Positions 1-9,233 of a stretch of 64,000 bases of DNA are shown here, piece after piece. Position 1 is the stretch's first letter; each line of letters opens with the position of its first letter. Origin of the DNA: Bacteroidota bacterium (lineage in GTDB: Bacteria; Bacteroidota; Bacteroidia; Chitinophagales; Chitinophagaceae). Where the stretch lies: the NCBI GenBank assembly GCA_016868855.1, contig VGFP01000003.1, positions 124,001-188,000 on the forward strand, in the 5' to 3' direction. Both the position numbers and the translations under genes were made by a program. A model generated the notes under the pieces. It searched no databases. It was not told where the DNA came from and saw nothing but the letters and a program-made list of their open reading frames with translations.

Positions 1-951
1 CTCAATAATTTTAAACCTCACTGCATCCGGCTCATCGTGCAATGCATTGATCTCATTGATGAAAATTTCTACAGCCTTCTTCTCCAAGAGTTTAAAAATT
101 TCACCATATTCAATGGGAGGATTTCCCGACTGCAAATCTGATTGATAGTGTATTTGTGTGGCGACCAACAAGCTGAAAAATTTTTTCGCATCCTTTGAAA
201 CCTGTTTCAAGCTGTCATAGCTGGTTTCTTTTGTTATGATGGCATGGATGAATGGATAGAGTAACCGACCAGAACTATCCGCGGAGAGCCTGCAGAGCAA
301 TTGAACCATGGCATCATCCACCATGAGCATACTTTTTCTCAATGGGGATTCCATTGCCGAGGCATAATTATAAAAATCACTTGGATACTTTTGGGCCGCT
401 GTAATCAATGCCTCAGCAACAAAAGATTCATTCAAATAATTTGAAATGGTTGGAAGAATCTGATCCGGACGTTCACGGATGAACTGATAATACATAAATA
501 CTCTTGCCTGAGCCAATCCCGCATTTTCGTAAAAAGCAGTCCTCTCACCCAAGAGGGAGCGATTGATTGCCAGGGAATTGTTTTTGATTGCTTCAGCAAT
601 TGATTGTTCCTTGATATCCGCCTCCAATAGAATCCTATAGGCATCCAGCAATTGGTGCGAATCTTTACTGGGCACCCTTCCATTCTGCAAATCATCCAAC
701 AAAGATTTGATACCTGACAAATACTTGATTTTCAATCGATGGTCAAACTGGTCCTCTTTTTCCAACCATTGCTGCAAAGAATCGATCCTTGTATTGAAGT
801 TTTTTTCTTGTCCTGTTTGTCCCAAATCGATATCCTCGTGCAATTTGACCCTCCTGATATCTTTCGTAATGAAAGCAGTGTCGCCGCTATTTTGTGCCAA
901 TGACAAAAATGGGGAAAGCAAGAAAATCAAGCATAAGCGAACCAGCTGCAT
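1..951 (-). CDS. Unknown exported protein, N-terminal 317 residues (runs off the window)
   Basis: This reading frame is missing from the ORF track because it has no stop inside the window; I translated it by hand. It starts at the ATG complementary to 949-951 and stays open for 317 codons to base 1. The first ~20 residues form a signal peptide (MQLVRLCLIFLLSPFLSLAQ), so the product is exported. The rest is mostly helical and polar, rich in Leu, Gln, Lys and Asp, with no motif I recognise; a helical-repeat fold is possible. The track entry 432-695 on this strand is only a shadow frame. It is divergent from the PhoB-like gene, 122 bp away. Function unknown. Confidence 0.8.
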   Translation of the reverse strand, partial: MQLVRLCLIFLLSPFLSLAQNSGDTAFITKDIRRVKLHEDIDLGQTGQEKNFNTRIDSLQQWLEKEDQFDHRLKIKYLSGIKSLLDDLQNGRVPSKDSHQLLDAYRILLEADIKEQSIAEAIKNNSLAINRSLLGERTAFYENAGLAQARVFMYYQFIRERPDQILPTISNYLNESFVAEALITAAQKYPSDFYNYASAMESPLRKSMLMVDDAMVQLLCRLSADSSGRLLYPFIHAIITKETSYDSLKQVSKDAKKFFSLLVATQIHYQSDLQSGNPPIEYGEIFKLLEKKAVEIFINEINALHDEPDAVRFKIIE

Positions 952-956
952 GTCAA

Positions 957-964
957 CAAAATTA
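957..964 (-). promoter_or_regulatory. Possible -7 element for the partial exported protein gene
   Basis: The minus strand reads TAATTTTG, which fits the Bacteroidota -7 consensus TAnnTTTG. It lies only 5 bases before the ATG at 951, so a start of transcription at the usual distance would give a leaderless mRNA. No convincing -33 TTTG is seen, so this may be chance. Confidence 0.25.
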
Positions 965-1020
965 AATCATTCTGCCACGGGGATTTCGCATTTTGCTTAA
1001 CAATTTATTAATCTTGCATC

Positions 1021-1053
1021 ATTGAGTATTGACCAGCATCCAAACTAACTTTG
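1021..1053 (+). promoter_or_regulatory. Probable promoter of the two-component operon
   Basis: TAACTTTG at 1046-1053 matches the Bacteroidota -7 element TAnnTTTG exactly. ATTG at 1021-1024 is placed 21 bases upstream, close to the expected position of the -33 TTTG. The predicted leader before the ATG at 1074 would be about 15 nt. Confidence 0.55.
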
Positions 1054-1073
1054 CTTAACAGCACATTCTTTCC

Positions 1074-1754
1074 ATGGCCCCTGAAATCAAAAAAGTTCTC
1101 ATAGCTGACGATGAGCCAGATATTTTGGAAATCATCAGTTACAATTTACAGTTGCATGGCTATACGGTTTTTACAGCCAAAGACGGTGAACATGCTATCA
1201 GACTAGCCCAAGAAGTACATCCTGATCTGATCATTTTGGACATCATGATGCCAAAGAAAAATGGCATAGAAGTCTGCAAACAACTTCGAACCCAACCTGC
1301 ATTTCAAGATACCATCATCGTATTTTTAACTGCTTTGAATGATGAACTCTCTCATGTCAGGGGTTTGGAATTTGGAGCCGATGATTTCATCGCCAAGCCG
1401 ATATCACCCAAAGTGATGGTTTCAAAAGTGAATTCTTTTTTCCGTCGCATCAACAAACAAGAAGCCTCCAAGGCTATTGAGATGGGTAATTTGAGGATCG
1501 AGCCAGAGGAATATGTGGTTTATTACAAAGATGAACCCATCAATTTAGCCAAGAAAGAATTCGAATTGCTGAGTTACTTGGCATCCAAACCTGGACGCGT
1601 TTTTCTTCGCAATGAAATCTTGAATAAAATCTGGGGCAATGATGTGATTGTAGGAGACAGGACCATTGATGTGCACATCAGAAAAATAAGACAAAAGCTT
1701 GGTATCGACTGCATTACAACCGTCAAGGGTGTAGGTTATAAGTTTGAGCTTTAA
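1074..1754 (+). CDS. PhoB-like response regulator (OmpR family)
   Basis: DNA-binding response regulator of 226 residues. The receiver domain (about 1-120) has the acidic pair D12-D13, the phospho-acceptor D56 in LIILDIMMP, and the conserved Lys in the KPIS motif. The C-terminal part (about 130-226) is an OmpR/PhoB winged helix, ending in VKGVGYKFEL, typical of the subfamily. The histidine kinase gene follows after 44 bp, so the two form an operon and a cognate pair. Sequence flavour is that of Bacteroidota PhoB-like regulators, which often answer phosphate limitation, but the signal cannot be read from the sequence. The start is supported by the -7 element just upstream. Confidence 0.93.
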   Translation: MAPEIKKVLIADDEPDILEIISYNLQLHGYTVFTAKDGEHAIRLAQEVHPDLIILDIMMPKKNGIEVCKQLRTQPAFQDTIIVFLTALNDELSHVRGLEFGADDFIAKPISPKVMVSKVNSFFRRINKQEASKAIEMGNLRIEPEEYVVYYKDEPINLAKKEFELLSYLASKPGRVFLRNEILNKIWGNDVIVGDRTIDVHIRKIRQKLGIDCITTVKGVGYKFEL

Positions 1755-1798
1755 CATTTCAACATTTTTGCGGTAGCTGCAAATACCTAAATTGCAGT

Positions 1799-2842
1799 AT
1801 GTTCGAATCAAAGAACTACTCACCCACTCGGATTGCTTTTTACATCAGCTTGTCCGCTGCAGCAACAGCCTTGCTCATTGCTGTATTGCCAGGCGGTGGA
1901 CTGATCAAAATCTCATCCATTGTATTGGGTGTATTCACAGTTTCTTTTCTGGTTGCACGTTATTTCATCAACGAATTTATTTACAGAAGGGTCAAGCTTA
2001 TTTATAAATTCATCAACCAGACCAAGGCCTCCAAAAGAGAAGAGTTTTTCCAAAAAAATATTCTGCCCCAACAAAACTTGGATGAAGTTGGAGAGGAAGT
2101 CCTGAAATGGGCCGATCACCGCAAAGATGAAATGGAAGTACTTGAGAGAAACGAAGCATTCAGAAAAGAATTTTTACAAAACCTCTCGCATGAGTTCAAG
2201 ACTCCAGCATTTGCCATTCAAGGCTATCTGGAAACACTGATCGATGGTGCAGCTGACAACCATGAAGTCAACAAAAAATTTTTATCCAACGCGTATAAAA
2301 ACACTGAACGGTTGATACACCTGATTTCAGACTTGGATGAAATCACCCGCTTGGAAAGCGGTAAACAGGAATTGCATTACCAACATTTTGTGATCCAAGA
2401 TCTGATCAACGAGGTTTTTGAAACATTGAGCATCAAAACTTCCGTCAAAAAGATCAATTGCCTGATCAAAAAAGGATGCGAACAACCCATCTTGGTTCAT
2501 GCCGACAAAGAAAAAATCAGACAGGTGCTGATCAACCTGGTTGACAATGCTGCCAAATATGGAAGCGAAGAGGGAAAGATTGAAGCAAGTATTTATAAAA
2601 CAGATGATAAAACTGTCCTGATTGAAATTACCGACAATGGCATTGGCATTGCAGAGGAACACCTGCCTAGAATCTTTGAAAGATTTTACAGGACAGATTA
2701 TGGTAGAAGCAGGAACATCGGAGGCACTGGATTGGGACTCGCCATTTGCAAACACATCATTGAAGCACATGGAGGTTTCATACAGGTGAGAAGTTCACCT
2801 GGCATAGGCACCACCCTTGGCTTTACACTTGGTGTTGCCTAA
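1799..2842 (+). CDS. PhoR-like sensor histidine kinase
   Basis: Membrane sensor kinase of 347 residues. Two hydrophobic segments (about 13-31 and 38-58) lie at the N-terminus with almost no loop between them, so there is no real extracytoplasmic sensor domain; the signal may be sensed in the membrane or via a partner, as in PhoR. A linker leads to the HisKA domain with phospho-acceptor H131 in NLSHEFKTP, then HATPase_c with the N box (NLVDNAAKYG), G1 (DNGIGI) and G2 (GGTGLGLAI). It lies downstream of the response regulator and is convergent to the beta-helix lipoprotein gene. Confidence 0.92.
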   Translation: MFESKNYSPTRIAFYISLSAAATALLIAVLPGGGLIKISSIVLGVFTVSFLVARYFINEFIYRRVKLIYKFINQTKASKREEFFQKNILPQQNLDEVGEEVLKWADHRKDEMEVLERNEAFRKEFLQNLSHEFKTPAFAIQGYLETLIDGAADNHEVNKKFLSNAYKNTERLIHLISDLDEITRLESGKQELHYQHFVIQDLINEVFETLSIKTSVKKINCLIKKGCEQPILVHADKEKIRQVLINLVDNAAKYGSEEGKIEASIYKTDDKTVLIEITDNGIGIAEEHLPRIFERFYRTDYGRSRNIGGTGLGLAICKHIIEAHGGFIQVRSSPGIGTTLGFTLGVA

Positions 2843-2866
2843 TGCCGGTAAAACATCAACTATCTT

Positions 2867-4255
2867 TTAATACGCTTTATTTTGTGGATCCCAATTGGTC
2901 CACTTATCAGTCCAATTGGTTGTTCCCATGGCACCTCTGAACGCCACGGTTGTGAAGAATGCATTCATACCGGTGAAGGATGCACCAGTCAGCGCTGGTG
3001 AACCAGTTGCAGGCAAGAAATTAGGTGATGTGGAATAATAAGGAGACGTCAATTTGGCATCATCTCCACTTGCCAACGTAATACATCCTTCTGATTCAGC
3101 CTTGGTCTGCATAGCCGCTGCTGTGATGACTGCAATTGCATTTGCATCACCACGATAGTTAGCAGAAGCAGTATTGGAATGAACCAAATTATTTCTAAAC
3201 TCTGAAGTTCCGGCGAGGTAAGATTCCGCAGTTGCTTTTGATTCAATGGAAAATCCAGCCTTTGCCCATCCTATCATGATGGAGTTGCGCAATAAAAACT
3301 GCGTGGATCTTCTCCATCTGTTTCCGAAGTTATGATTGGCTGCTGTTCCTGATGCTCCGTTCGGACCAACAAAGGTAAAATTACTCAACTGAGGTCTGGT
3401 TATGGGAGTAGCTGTAGAGCCAGAACCATCGTTGTCGCACTCAATACCATTTCCAGCATCTCCACCATCCACAAAATCTGGTTTGCGGCATGCGATTCCG
3501 TATTGGATTTTTCCTACATAACCGAAATCAAAGTCAAAATCGTCATCAGCTGTTGCGAAAGCGATCAGGTTTTTACAGTTTACAGTTCCACCAAAAAATT
3601 CAAATGCATCGTCGTTTCCAAAAGAAACCTGTACATTTTCTATGATGGTTCCTGAACCTACACCACCCAATGTGAGTCCGTTGATTTCTGAACCAGGTTC
3701 AGCTGCAATACCTGCGAATTCTATACGTACGTATCTGAGAATTCCACTGTCATCGTTGGGATCTGTTCCACCATATTTTCTACCCACACCGCCTTCAATA
3801 ATTGGCGCTGGATCCAGCGGTCTGTTGGTCGGCGCTTTACCCAACATAATGATACCACCCCAATCACCAGGAGTACGCTGACCGATGGGTTTACCGCTGG
3901 TGAATACAATTGGATTGTCTGCACGACCATCGGCAATCAATTTTGCTCCGCGTTCAATGATCAAAGCCCCTTTCTCTGTGATGTCACTTACGATGACACT
4001 ACCCGGTGCAACAGTCAGAGTATTTCCCTCTGTTACATATACATATCCTTTTAGTGTGTATTTACCCTTGGGAAGAAAATAATCTTTTGTCAATATTCCT
4101 TGAATAACTCCTCCGTTGGTTGCAGGGTCTTGGCTATCGGTAGCAGCAGAAGAACCACCGTTGTTGTTGGTGATATACTCTTCAAAGTTAACTTTTAGAC
4201 AAGAGCTCAAACCAAACACTGCGAGAGCTAAAACACTCAAAATGATCCTTTTCAT
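2867..4255 (-). CDS. Beta-helix-type surface lipoprotein paired with a TonB receptor
   Basis: Lipoprotein of 462 residues: the N-terminus has a lipobox ending in SSC with the lipid-carrying C19, followed by a Gly/Ser/Asn-rich linker. The body has many short Gly/Asn-rich turns and repeating hydrophobic rungs (for example GALIIERGAKLIADG), which suggests a right-handed parallel beta-helix. An Asp-rich segment (ATADDDFDFDFGY) could bind a divalent cation. I recognise the family as common in Bacteroidota and usually next to a TonB-dependent receptor, but it has no assigned function that I can state safely. It lies 20 bp downstream of the receptor gene on the same strand, so the pair is probably an operon, taking the place of SusD. 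Confidence 0.75.
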   Translation of the reverse strand: MKRIILSVLALAVFGLSSCLKVNFEEYITNNNGGSSAATDSQDPATNGGVIQGILTKDYFLPKGKYTLKGYVYVTEGNTLTVAPGSVIVSDITEKGALIIERGAKLIADGRADNPIVFTSGKPIGQRTPGDWGGIIMLGKAPTNRPLDPAPIIEGGVGRKYGGTDPNDDSGILRYVRIEFAGIAAEPGSEINGLTLGGVGSGTIIENVQVSFGNDDAFEFFGGTVNCKNLIAFATADDDFDFDFGYVGKIQYGIACRKPDFVDGGDAGNGIECDNDGSGSTATPITRPQLSNFTFVGPNGASGTAANHNFGNRWRRSTQFLLRNSIMIGWAKAGFSIESKATAESYLAGTSEFRNNLVHSNTASANYRGDANAIAVITAAAMQTKAESEGCITLASGDDAKLTSPYYSTSPNFLPATGSPALTGASFTGMNAFFTTVAFRGAMGTTNWTDKWTNWDPQNKAY

Positions 4256-4275
4256 AAATGTGCTTTTTATGTTTT

Positions 4276-7083
4276 TTATTTTTTATCTAGATTAAAATCG
4301 TATGTAAACGTTAGTGTGACCGTAGTACCGGGTTTGTAGTTGCTGAACATCCTATCAACACCCTTCTTGAATGCGAATGACTGATCTATATTCTCATAGA
4401 AATAGAAAGGATTGTTGATCATATCAGCAATATTCAATTTCAACTCACCATTTTTATCCAAGATTTTTTTGCTGATTTGAAAATCCAACTGATTTCTTGG
4501 ACGCTCATACACATTTGGAAACTCTGAATTACCCACCAATGCGAGTCGCTGGCCTACCCTGTTGTACAACAGTGATGCATTGAACTGTTCAGATGTCCAT
4601 TGGAAACCTGCGTTTATCAGATATGGAGATTGTCCCTGCAATGGCCTTGCTGCTGTAACTTCTTTGTTTCCTGCACTGAGATCGTTGAATTTTACTTCCG
4701 ATTGAGTATATGTGTAGTTTCCAAAAAAGAATAAATTCTTAAATGCAGCAGATAAAAAATCCATCCCTTTGCGTACCTCAATTTCCAAACCAAAAGTTTT
4801 TGCATTCAATGCGTTCTGATAAAAGTATCTCCTGGAATCTGCATTGCTCGCAGGATCCAATCTAAATTCAATAGGATCAGTGAAATCTTTGTAAAAAGCA
4901 CCAATGGTGATCGACTCATTAGATTTCGGATACCATTCATAACGGGCATCATAGTTGAGTACTGAAGAGCGCCTCAAACTTGTATCTCCTTTAACACCGT
5001 AATTGGTTTCATAGTCAAAGAAAGCGAAAGGTGCTAGTTCACGAAACTCTGGACGCGCAACAGTTCTGCTGGCGGACAATCGGATGTTTTGCTTGCTTTT
5101 CAAACTGTACATCATGTTGGCTGAAGGAAGGAAGTCCCATTTTTTTGTCAGCAACACACTGCGTTCACCAGTTTGAATCTTAGAGGTCAGCAACTGCTGG
5201 AAGTTCTCCGCCCTCAATCCCCATACCAATCTCAGGTCATTGAATTTATTATCCATCATCATATATGCAGCATTCAGAATGGATGCACCAAAGTACCTGT
5301 CTTGATTGTTGGTAAAATCCTCCAAAATATACCCTGAAGTACCCATGTTGGAGGGTCTGAATGCGGCAATCAATTCTTTGTTGGCATTGGATGCAATAAA
5401 CGAATTGAAATTGGTGATATTATACCTGAAAATTCTGCTGCGGAAATCTCTTACCCTTGTCAAATTTGATCCGCCGAATTTCAATGTTTGCTTGTCCTTT
5501 CCACCCCAGCTCATCGGGACAATAAATTGCCCGGTTGTACCAACACTGAAGTCCTTCAGATCACTGTAAAATCTCCTGGTGTCATCCGGATCAATCTCAT
5601 ATGCTTCCGTTGTTCCAATACGTCTGGCATACAAGGCACTTCTTAGATCAGGTTGTTTTTTCCAATTGTACCCTCCATTACCATTCCACTTGAACTTGAT
5701 GCCAGTTTTGGTCAGTTGATGTTCTCCCTCCAACTGTGTACTGAACAACGTACGCTGATTTAAAAAGGAGGAATAAAATTTGATATCGTTCAGGCGATTC
5801 GTATTGTATCCTGTTCTTGAATAGTAATTGTCTTCAAAGAACTGATTGAAGATATTTTTGAATGAAATCTTGGAACGCTTTTTAACATACGATAAATTCA
5901 GCACTGCGCCATTCGTAACCTGGAAATGATTTTGCTGATCATTGTATTCAAAAACATTCTTTCCATCTGCTTCATAAAAAGCCCTTCCAACGTTGTACAT
6001 CAATCTTGAGTTCCTGTAATTCACGCTGAGCAATGTTCCCAGTTGTGACCCATTTTTGAAAGAGTGTGTATTGGCATACGTGATTACATAATTTTTGATG
6101 GGATCCGCTTTACGAACCTCCTCAACATACGCATCACCGCTGAAGAGTTTGGTCAGTTCGATTTGCTTGTTCAAACCCGCTGCATTTTTCCCCAATGTTC
6201 TGTAATCCTGTGCCGTTCTGGGGAAGCTATCTGGTAAATTTCTGGAACCGTCGTCAAAGCCCAACCAATCAAATCTGTTACGTGCATTGCTGGTGAAATC
6301 ACGGAAAGTGGATTGGTTATTATACCCAAATCCGATTCCTACACTCACAACGCTTTTGGAAGGAATATCTCTTGTATTTACCTGTACGAGTCCACCAGAA
6401 AATTCCCCTGTATATTCTGAGGTGGATGTCTTGTTGATGACAATATTATCGATCATCGCAGCGGGCAACATATCGAATGAAAATGCTTTTTTGTCAGGCT
6501 CTGTGCTTGGCAGCAACGCACCATTCAACATGGCGGAATTGTATCTGTCAGACAAACCCCTTACAATGACAAAACGGTTGTCTTGGATAGAAGCGCCACT
6601 CACACGCTTGAGCACTTCACCGGTATTTTTATCTGGAGTTCTTTTGATAAAATCTGCCGCCAATCCGTTGGAAAGAGCGGTGTTGTTTTTTTGAAAACTG
6701 ATCAGCGCAACCGTACTTTCCAGTCTGCGTGTTGACCTGATCACAATTGCCTCACCCGTTACGACCTTTGGCTCCAATACAATGACGAGCTCCTCGTTGA
6801 TAGCAGATGCATCAACATCTGAAACCAGTTTGGAATTGTAACCGGTAGATGATACCAGCAGCGTATACTTTTTGTTTTTTTCTAGACTTACCCTAAAAAT
6901 ACCTTCCACATTGGCAGAGAACTGCTTGTTGGTTTCTTCTATTTTGATCGTTGCACCAGCAATGGGCTCGTTTCTTAGATTGATAACTTTACCCAGAACG
7001 GTAACTGTCTGGGCATAGGATATGCTGGATAAAGTGACTGTGAATAAAAGGATAAAAATTCGCACAATTCCCCTGTTGGTCAT
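4276..7083 (-). CDS. TonB-dependent outer membrane receptor with CarboxypepD_reg domain
   Basis: Outer-membrane active transporter of 935 residues. It has a signal peptide (cleavage near residue 25), then a carboxypeptidase-regulatory-like beta-sandwich (about 27-110), a TonB plug domain (about 130-240, with VIVRGLSDRYN and a conserved GEFSGG stretch), and a long 22-strand barrel domain ending in TFTYDFNLDKK. It is not a SusC: the N-terminal SusC signature and a SusD partner are absent, and the downstream gene is a beta-helix lipoprotein. The substrate is unknown; proximity to PhoBR-like genes raises phosphate-regulated uptake as a possibility only. The upstream 150 bp carry nested inverted repeats shared with divergent rfbA. 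Confidence 0.88.
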   Translation of the reverse strand: MTNRGIVRIFILLFTVTLSSISYAQTVTVLGKVINLRNEPIAGATIKIEETNKQFSANVEGIFRVSLEKNKKYTLLVSSTGYNSKLVSDVDASAINEELVIVLEPKVVTGEAIVIRSTRRLESTVALISFQKNNTALSNGLAADFIKRTPDKNTGEVLKRVSGASIQDNRFVIVRGLSDRYNSAMLNGALLPSTEPDKKAFSFDMLPAAMIDNIVINKTSTSEYTGEFSGGLVQVNTRDIPSKSVVSVGIGFGYNNQSTFRDFTSNARNRFDWLGFDDGSRNLPDSFPRTAQDYRTLGKNAAGLNKQIELTKLFSGDAYVEEVRKADPIKNYVITYANTHSFKNGSQLGTLLSVNYRNSRLMYNVGRAFYEADGKNVFEYNDQQNHFQVTNGAVLNLSYVKKRSKISFKNIFNQFFEDNYYSRTGYNTNRLNDIKFYSSFLNQRTLFSTQLEGEHQLTKTGIKFKWNGNGGYNWKKQPDLRSALYARRIGTTEAYEIDPDDTRRFYSDLKDFSVGTTGQFIVPMSWGGKDKQTLKFGGSNLTRVRDFRSRIFRYNITNFNSFIASNANKELIAAFRPSNMGTSGYILEDFTNNQDRYFGASILNAAYMMMDNKFNDLRLVWGLRAENFQQLLTSKIQTGERSVLLTKKWDFLPSANMMYSLKSKQNIRLSASRTVARPEFRELAPFAFFDYETNYGVKGDTSLRRSSVLNYDARYEWYPKSNESITIGAFYKDFTDPIEFRLDPASNADSRRYFYQNALNAKTFGLEIEVRKGMDFLSAAFKNLFFFGNYTYTQSEVKFNDLSAGNKEVTAARPLQGQSPYLINAGFQWTSEQFNASLLYNRVGQRLALVGNSEFPNVYERPRNQLDFQISKKILDKNGELKLNIADMINNPFYFYENIDQSFAFKKGVDRMFSNYKPGTTVTLTFTYDFNLDKK

Positions 7084-7121
7084 AAATAGAATTATTGCAC
7101 AAAGAAACCTACCAACTATTG

Positions 7122-7185
7122 CCCGCCTGTTAATGCAGGATGAACCTATTGTAATGCGAATGTTACCGCATTGTTAACAGGTGGG
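7122..7185. repeat. Nested inverted repeats in the TonB receptor/rfbA divergent region
   Basis: The outer arms are CCCGCCTGTTAA (7122-7133) and TTAACAGGTGGG (7174-7185), complementary at 11 of 12 positions. Inside lies a perfect inner pair AATGCG (7153-7158) and CGCATT (7167-7172). The structure occupies the centre of the 154-bp region between two divergent genes, which is where an operator or a cruciform-forming site would sit. No T-tract follows, so it is not a simple terminator. Confidence 0.5.
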
Positions 7186-7237
7186 ATACCTGTTGATAAG
7201 TAAAAAAAATGCATCTTTGCCACTCAATATTTTGCTC

Positions 7238-8098
7238 ATGAAAGGCATCATTCTGGCCGGTGGTTCCGGCACAAGACTCTACCCTATTACCTATGCAATC
7301 AGCAAACAAATCATACCTGTTTATGACAAGCCTATGATTTACTATCCATTGTCGACACTGATGCTTTCGGGTATCAAGGATATTTTGATCATTTCAACTC
7401 CTCAGGACCTTCCACAGTTTCAAAAGTTGTTTGGTGATGGAAGCCAGATTGGAGTGAACTTCAGTTATGCAGAACAGCCGCTTCCAAATGGACTCGCACA
7501 GGCTTTTGTAATTGGAGAAAAATTTATTGGAAATGACTCCTGTGCATTGGTTTTGGGTGACAATATCTTCTATGGCACGGGGCTCGGAAAAATGCTCGAA
7601 AAGAATGCGAATCCGGATGGTGGCATTGTCTATGCTTATCAGGTAAGCGATCCAGAGAGATATGGTGTGGTAGAGTTTGATGCTCAGATGAAGGCCATTT
7701 CTATTGAGGAGAAACCACAACATCCCAAGAGCAAATTTGCTGTACCCGGACTCTATTTCTACGACAACAATGTTGTAGATATTGCAAAAAATATCAAGCC
7801 CTCCAAAAGAGGCGAATATGAAATCACAGATGTGAATTTGGAATATCTGAAAAGAGGTAAACTCAGCGTTTCAGTATTGGATAGGGGAACAGCATGGTTG
7901 GATACCGGAACATTTGACTCGCTCATACAAGCCTCTCAATTCATTCAGGTAATTGAACAAAGACAGGGCATCAAAGTCGCCTGCATTGAAGAGATTGCTT
8001 GGAGAAAGGGTTTCATACAAACAGAACAACTGGTGAAATTGGCAGAGCCCCTCCTGAAAAGCGGTTATGGTAAATATTTAATGGACCTCATCAACTAA
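7238..8098 (+). CDS. rfbA: Glucose-1-phosphate thymidylyltransferase
   Basis: Makes dTDP-glucose from glucose-1-phosphate and dTTP, the first step to dTDP-rhamnose and related surface sugars. The nucleotide-binding signature [11 protein letters not shown] is at the extreme N-terminus and LGDNIFYG contributes the metal/substrate site. I start it at the ATG at 7238 rather than the track's 7181: from there the protein is 286 residues, the family length, and begins MKGIILAGG as expected. rfbB, rfbC and rfbD are not next to it; galE follows after 4 bp, so the two nucleotide-sugar genes are co-transcribed. Confidence 0.95.
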   Translation: MKGIILAGGSGTRLYPITYAISKQIIPVYDKPMIYYPLSTLMLSGIKDILIISTPQDLPQFQKLFGDGSQIGVNFSYAEQPLPNGLAQAFVIGEKFIGNDSCALVLGDNIFYGTGLGKMLEKNANPDGGIVYAYQVSDPERYGVVEFDAQMKAISIEEKPQHPKSKFAVPGLYFYDNNVVDIAKNIKPSKRGEYEITDVNLEYLKRGKLSVSVLDRGTAWLDTGTFDSLIQASQFIQVIEQRQGIKVACIEEIAWRKGFIQTEQLVKLAEPLLKSGYGKYLMDLIN

Positions 8099-8102
8099 GC
8101 AC

Positions 8103-9164
8103 ATGTCAAAGAAAGTCCTTGTTACTGGAGGCACTGGATACATCGGATCTCACACATTGGTTGACCTGGTTGAAAACGGCTATGAGGTGATTTCGGTTGA
8201 CAACAACTCTAGATCTACGGTTGGCATGCTGGAGGGGGTTGAAAAAATAACCGGACAGAAAATCAAAAATTACAAAGTTGATCTTTGCAATTTCGAAGAG
8301 ACCAGGGCCATTTTTGAGGAGAATCCCTCCATTTGCGGAGTCATACATTTTGCAGCATACAAAGCAGTTGGTGAGTCGGTAGAGCAACCCTTGCTTTATT
8401 TTCACAACAACATGCAATCACTGATTCATGTGATGCAATGCATTGAAGAATTCAAGATTCCTCATTTTGTTTTCTCTTCCTCCTGTACTGTTTACGGAAA
8501 TCCAGATGCAATACCAGTTACAGAGGAAACGCCCAGAAAACAGGCAGAATCACCTTATGGACTCACCAAACAAATGGGTGAGCAAATGATCGAAGCATTT
8601 GCTGCTGCAAATAAGCATGTCCATTCCATTCTGCTCAGGTATTTTAATCCAGCTGGAGCACATACTTCTGCATTGATTGGAGAGCTTCCAATTGATAGAC
8701 CGCAGAACCTAACCCCGGTAATTACACAAACCGCCATCGGAAAAATTGAAAAACTGACGGTTTTTGGAAACGATTATGATACGCGAGACGGATCCTGCAT
8801 CAGAGACATGATTCATGTTTGTGATCTAGCACATGCACATACTTTGGCACTGAATTACCTTTTGCAAGGCAAAAACAAGGAAAACTGCGAGGTGTTCAAC
8901 ATCGGTTCAGGTGATGGTATTACTGTACTGGAATGCGTTGATGCGTTTGAAAAAACAACAGGAGTGAAACTTAATTATAACATTGGTCCAAGACGTGCCG
9001 GAGATGTCATCGCCATCTACGCAAACAATGACAAAGCCAGAAAAGTGTTGGGATGGATTCCCCAACATGATATCAATGATATCATGAGCAGCGCCTGGAA
9101 ATGGGAGCAATACATCCAAGACATGCCCACCCATCTTCATCTTCCAAGCAAGCGATTGAATTAA
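8103..9164 (+). CDS. galE: UDP-glucose 4-epimerase
   Basis: Interconverts UDP-glucose and UDP-galactose with bound NAD. It is an extended SDR enzyme of 353 residues: the Rossmann motif GGTGYIGSH is at 9-17, the catalytic Ser lies in FSSSCTVYG near 126, and Y152/K156 form the YxxxK pair in PYGLTK. Length and the N-terminal NNSRS segment fit GalE better than other epimerases. It begins 4 bp after rfbA, so both supply precursors for envelope polysaccharide. Confidence 0.94.
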   Translation: MSKKVLVTGGTGYIGSHTLVDLVENGYEVISVDNNSRSTVGMLEGVEKITGQKIKNYKVDLCNFEETRAIFEENPSICGVIHFAAYKAVGESVEQPLLYFHNNMQSLIHVMQCIEEFKIPHFVFSSSCTVYGNPDAIPVTEETPRKQAESPYGLTKQMGEQMIEAFAAANKHVHSILLRYFNPAGAHTSALIGELPIDRPQNLTPVITQTAIGKIEKLTVFGNDYDTRDGSCIRDMIHVCDLAHAHTLALNYLLQGKNKENCEVFNIGSGDGITVLECVDAFEKTTGVKLNYNIGPRRAGDVIAIYANNDKARKVLGWIPQHDINDIMSSAWKWEQYIQDMPTHLHLPSKRLN

Positions 9165-9205
9165 GGGTTTTTTTTAACGGTGTACCCAATCAAAACCCTC
9201 AATTA
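9158..9205. repeat. Inverted repeat between galE and the transketolase gene
   Basis: Arms GAATTAAGGGTTTT (9158-9171) and AAAACCCTCAATTA (9192-9205) pair at 12 of 14 positions around a 20-base loop. The first arm includes the galE stop. No T-run follows the second arm, so it is not a classical intrinsic terminator; it could stabilise the 3' end of the rfbA-galE transcript or be a binding site. Confidence 0.4.
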
Positions 9206-9233
9206 GTATTATTTTGCAGCAAATTTTATTTTC

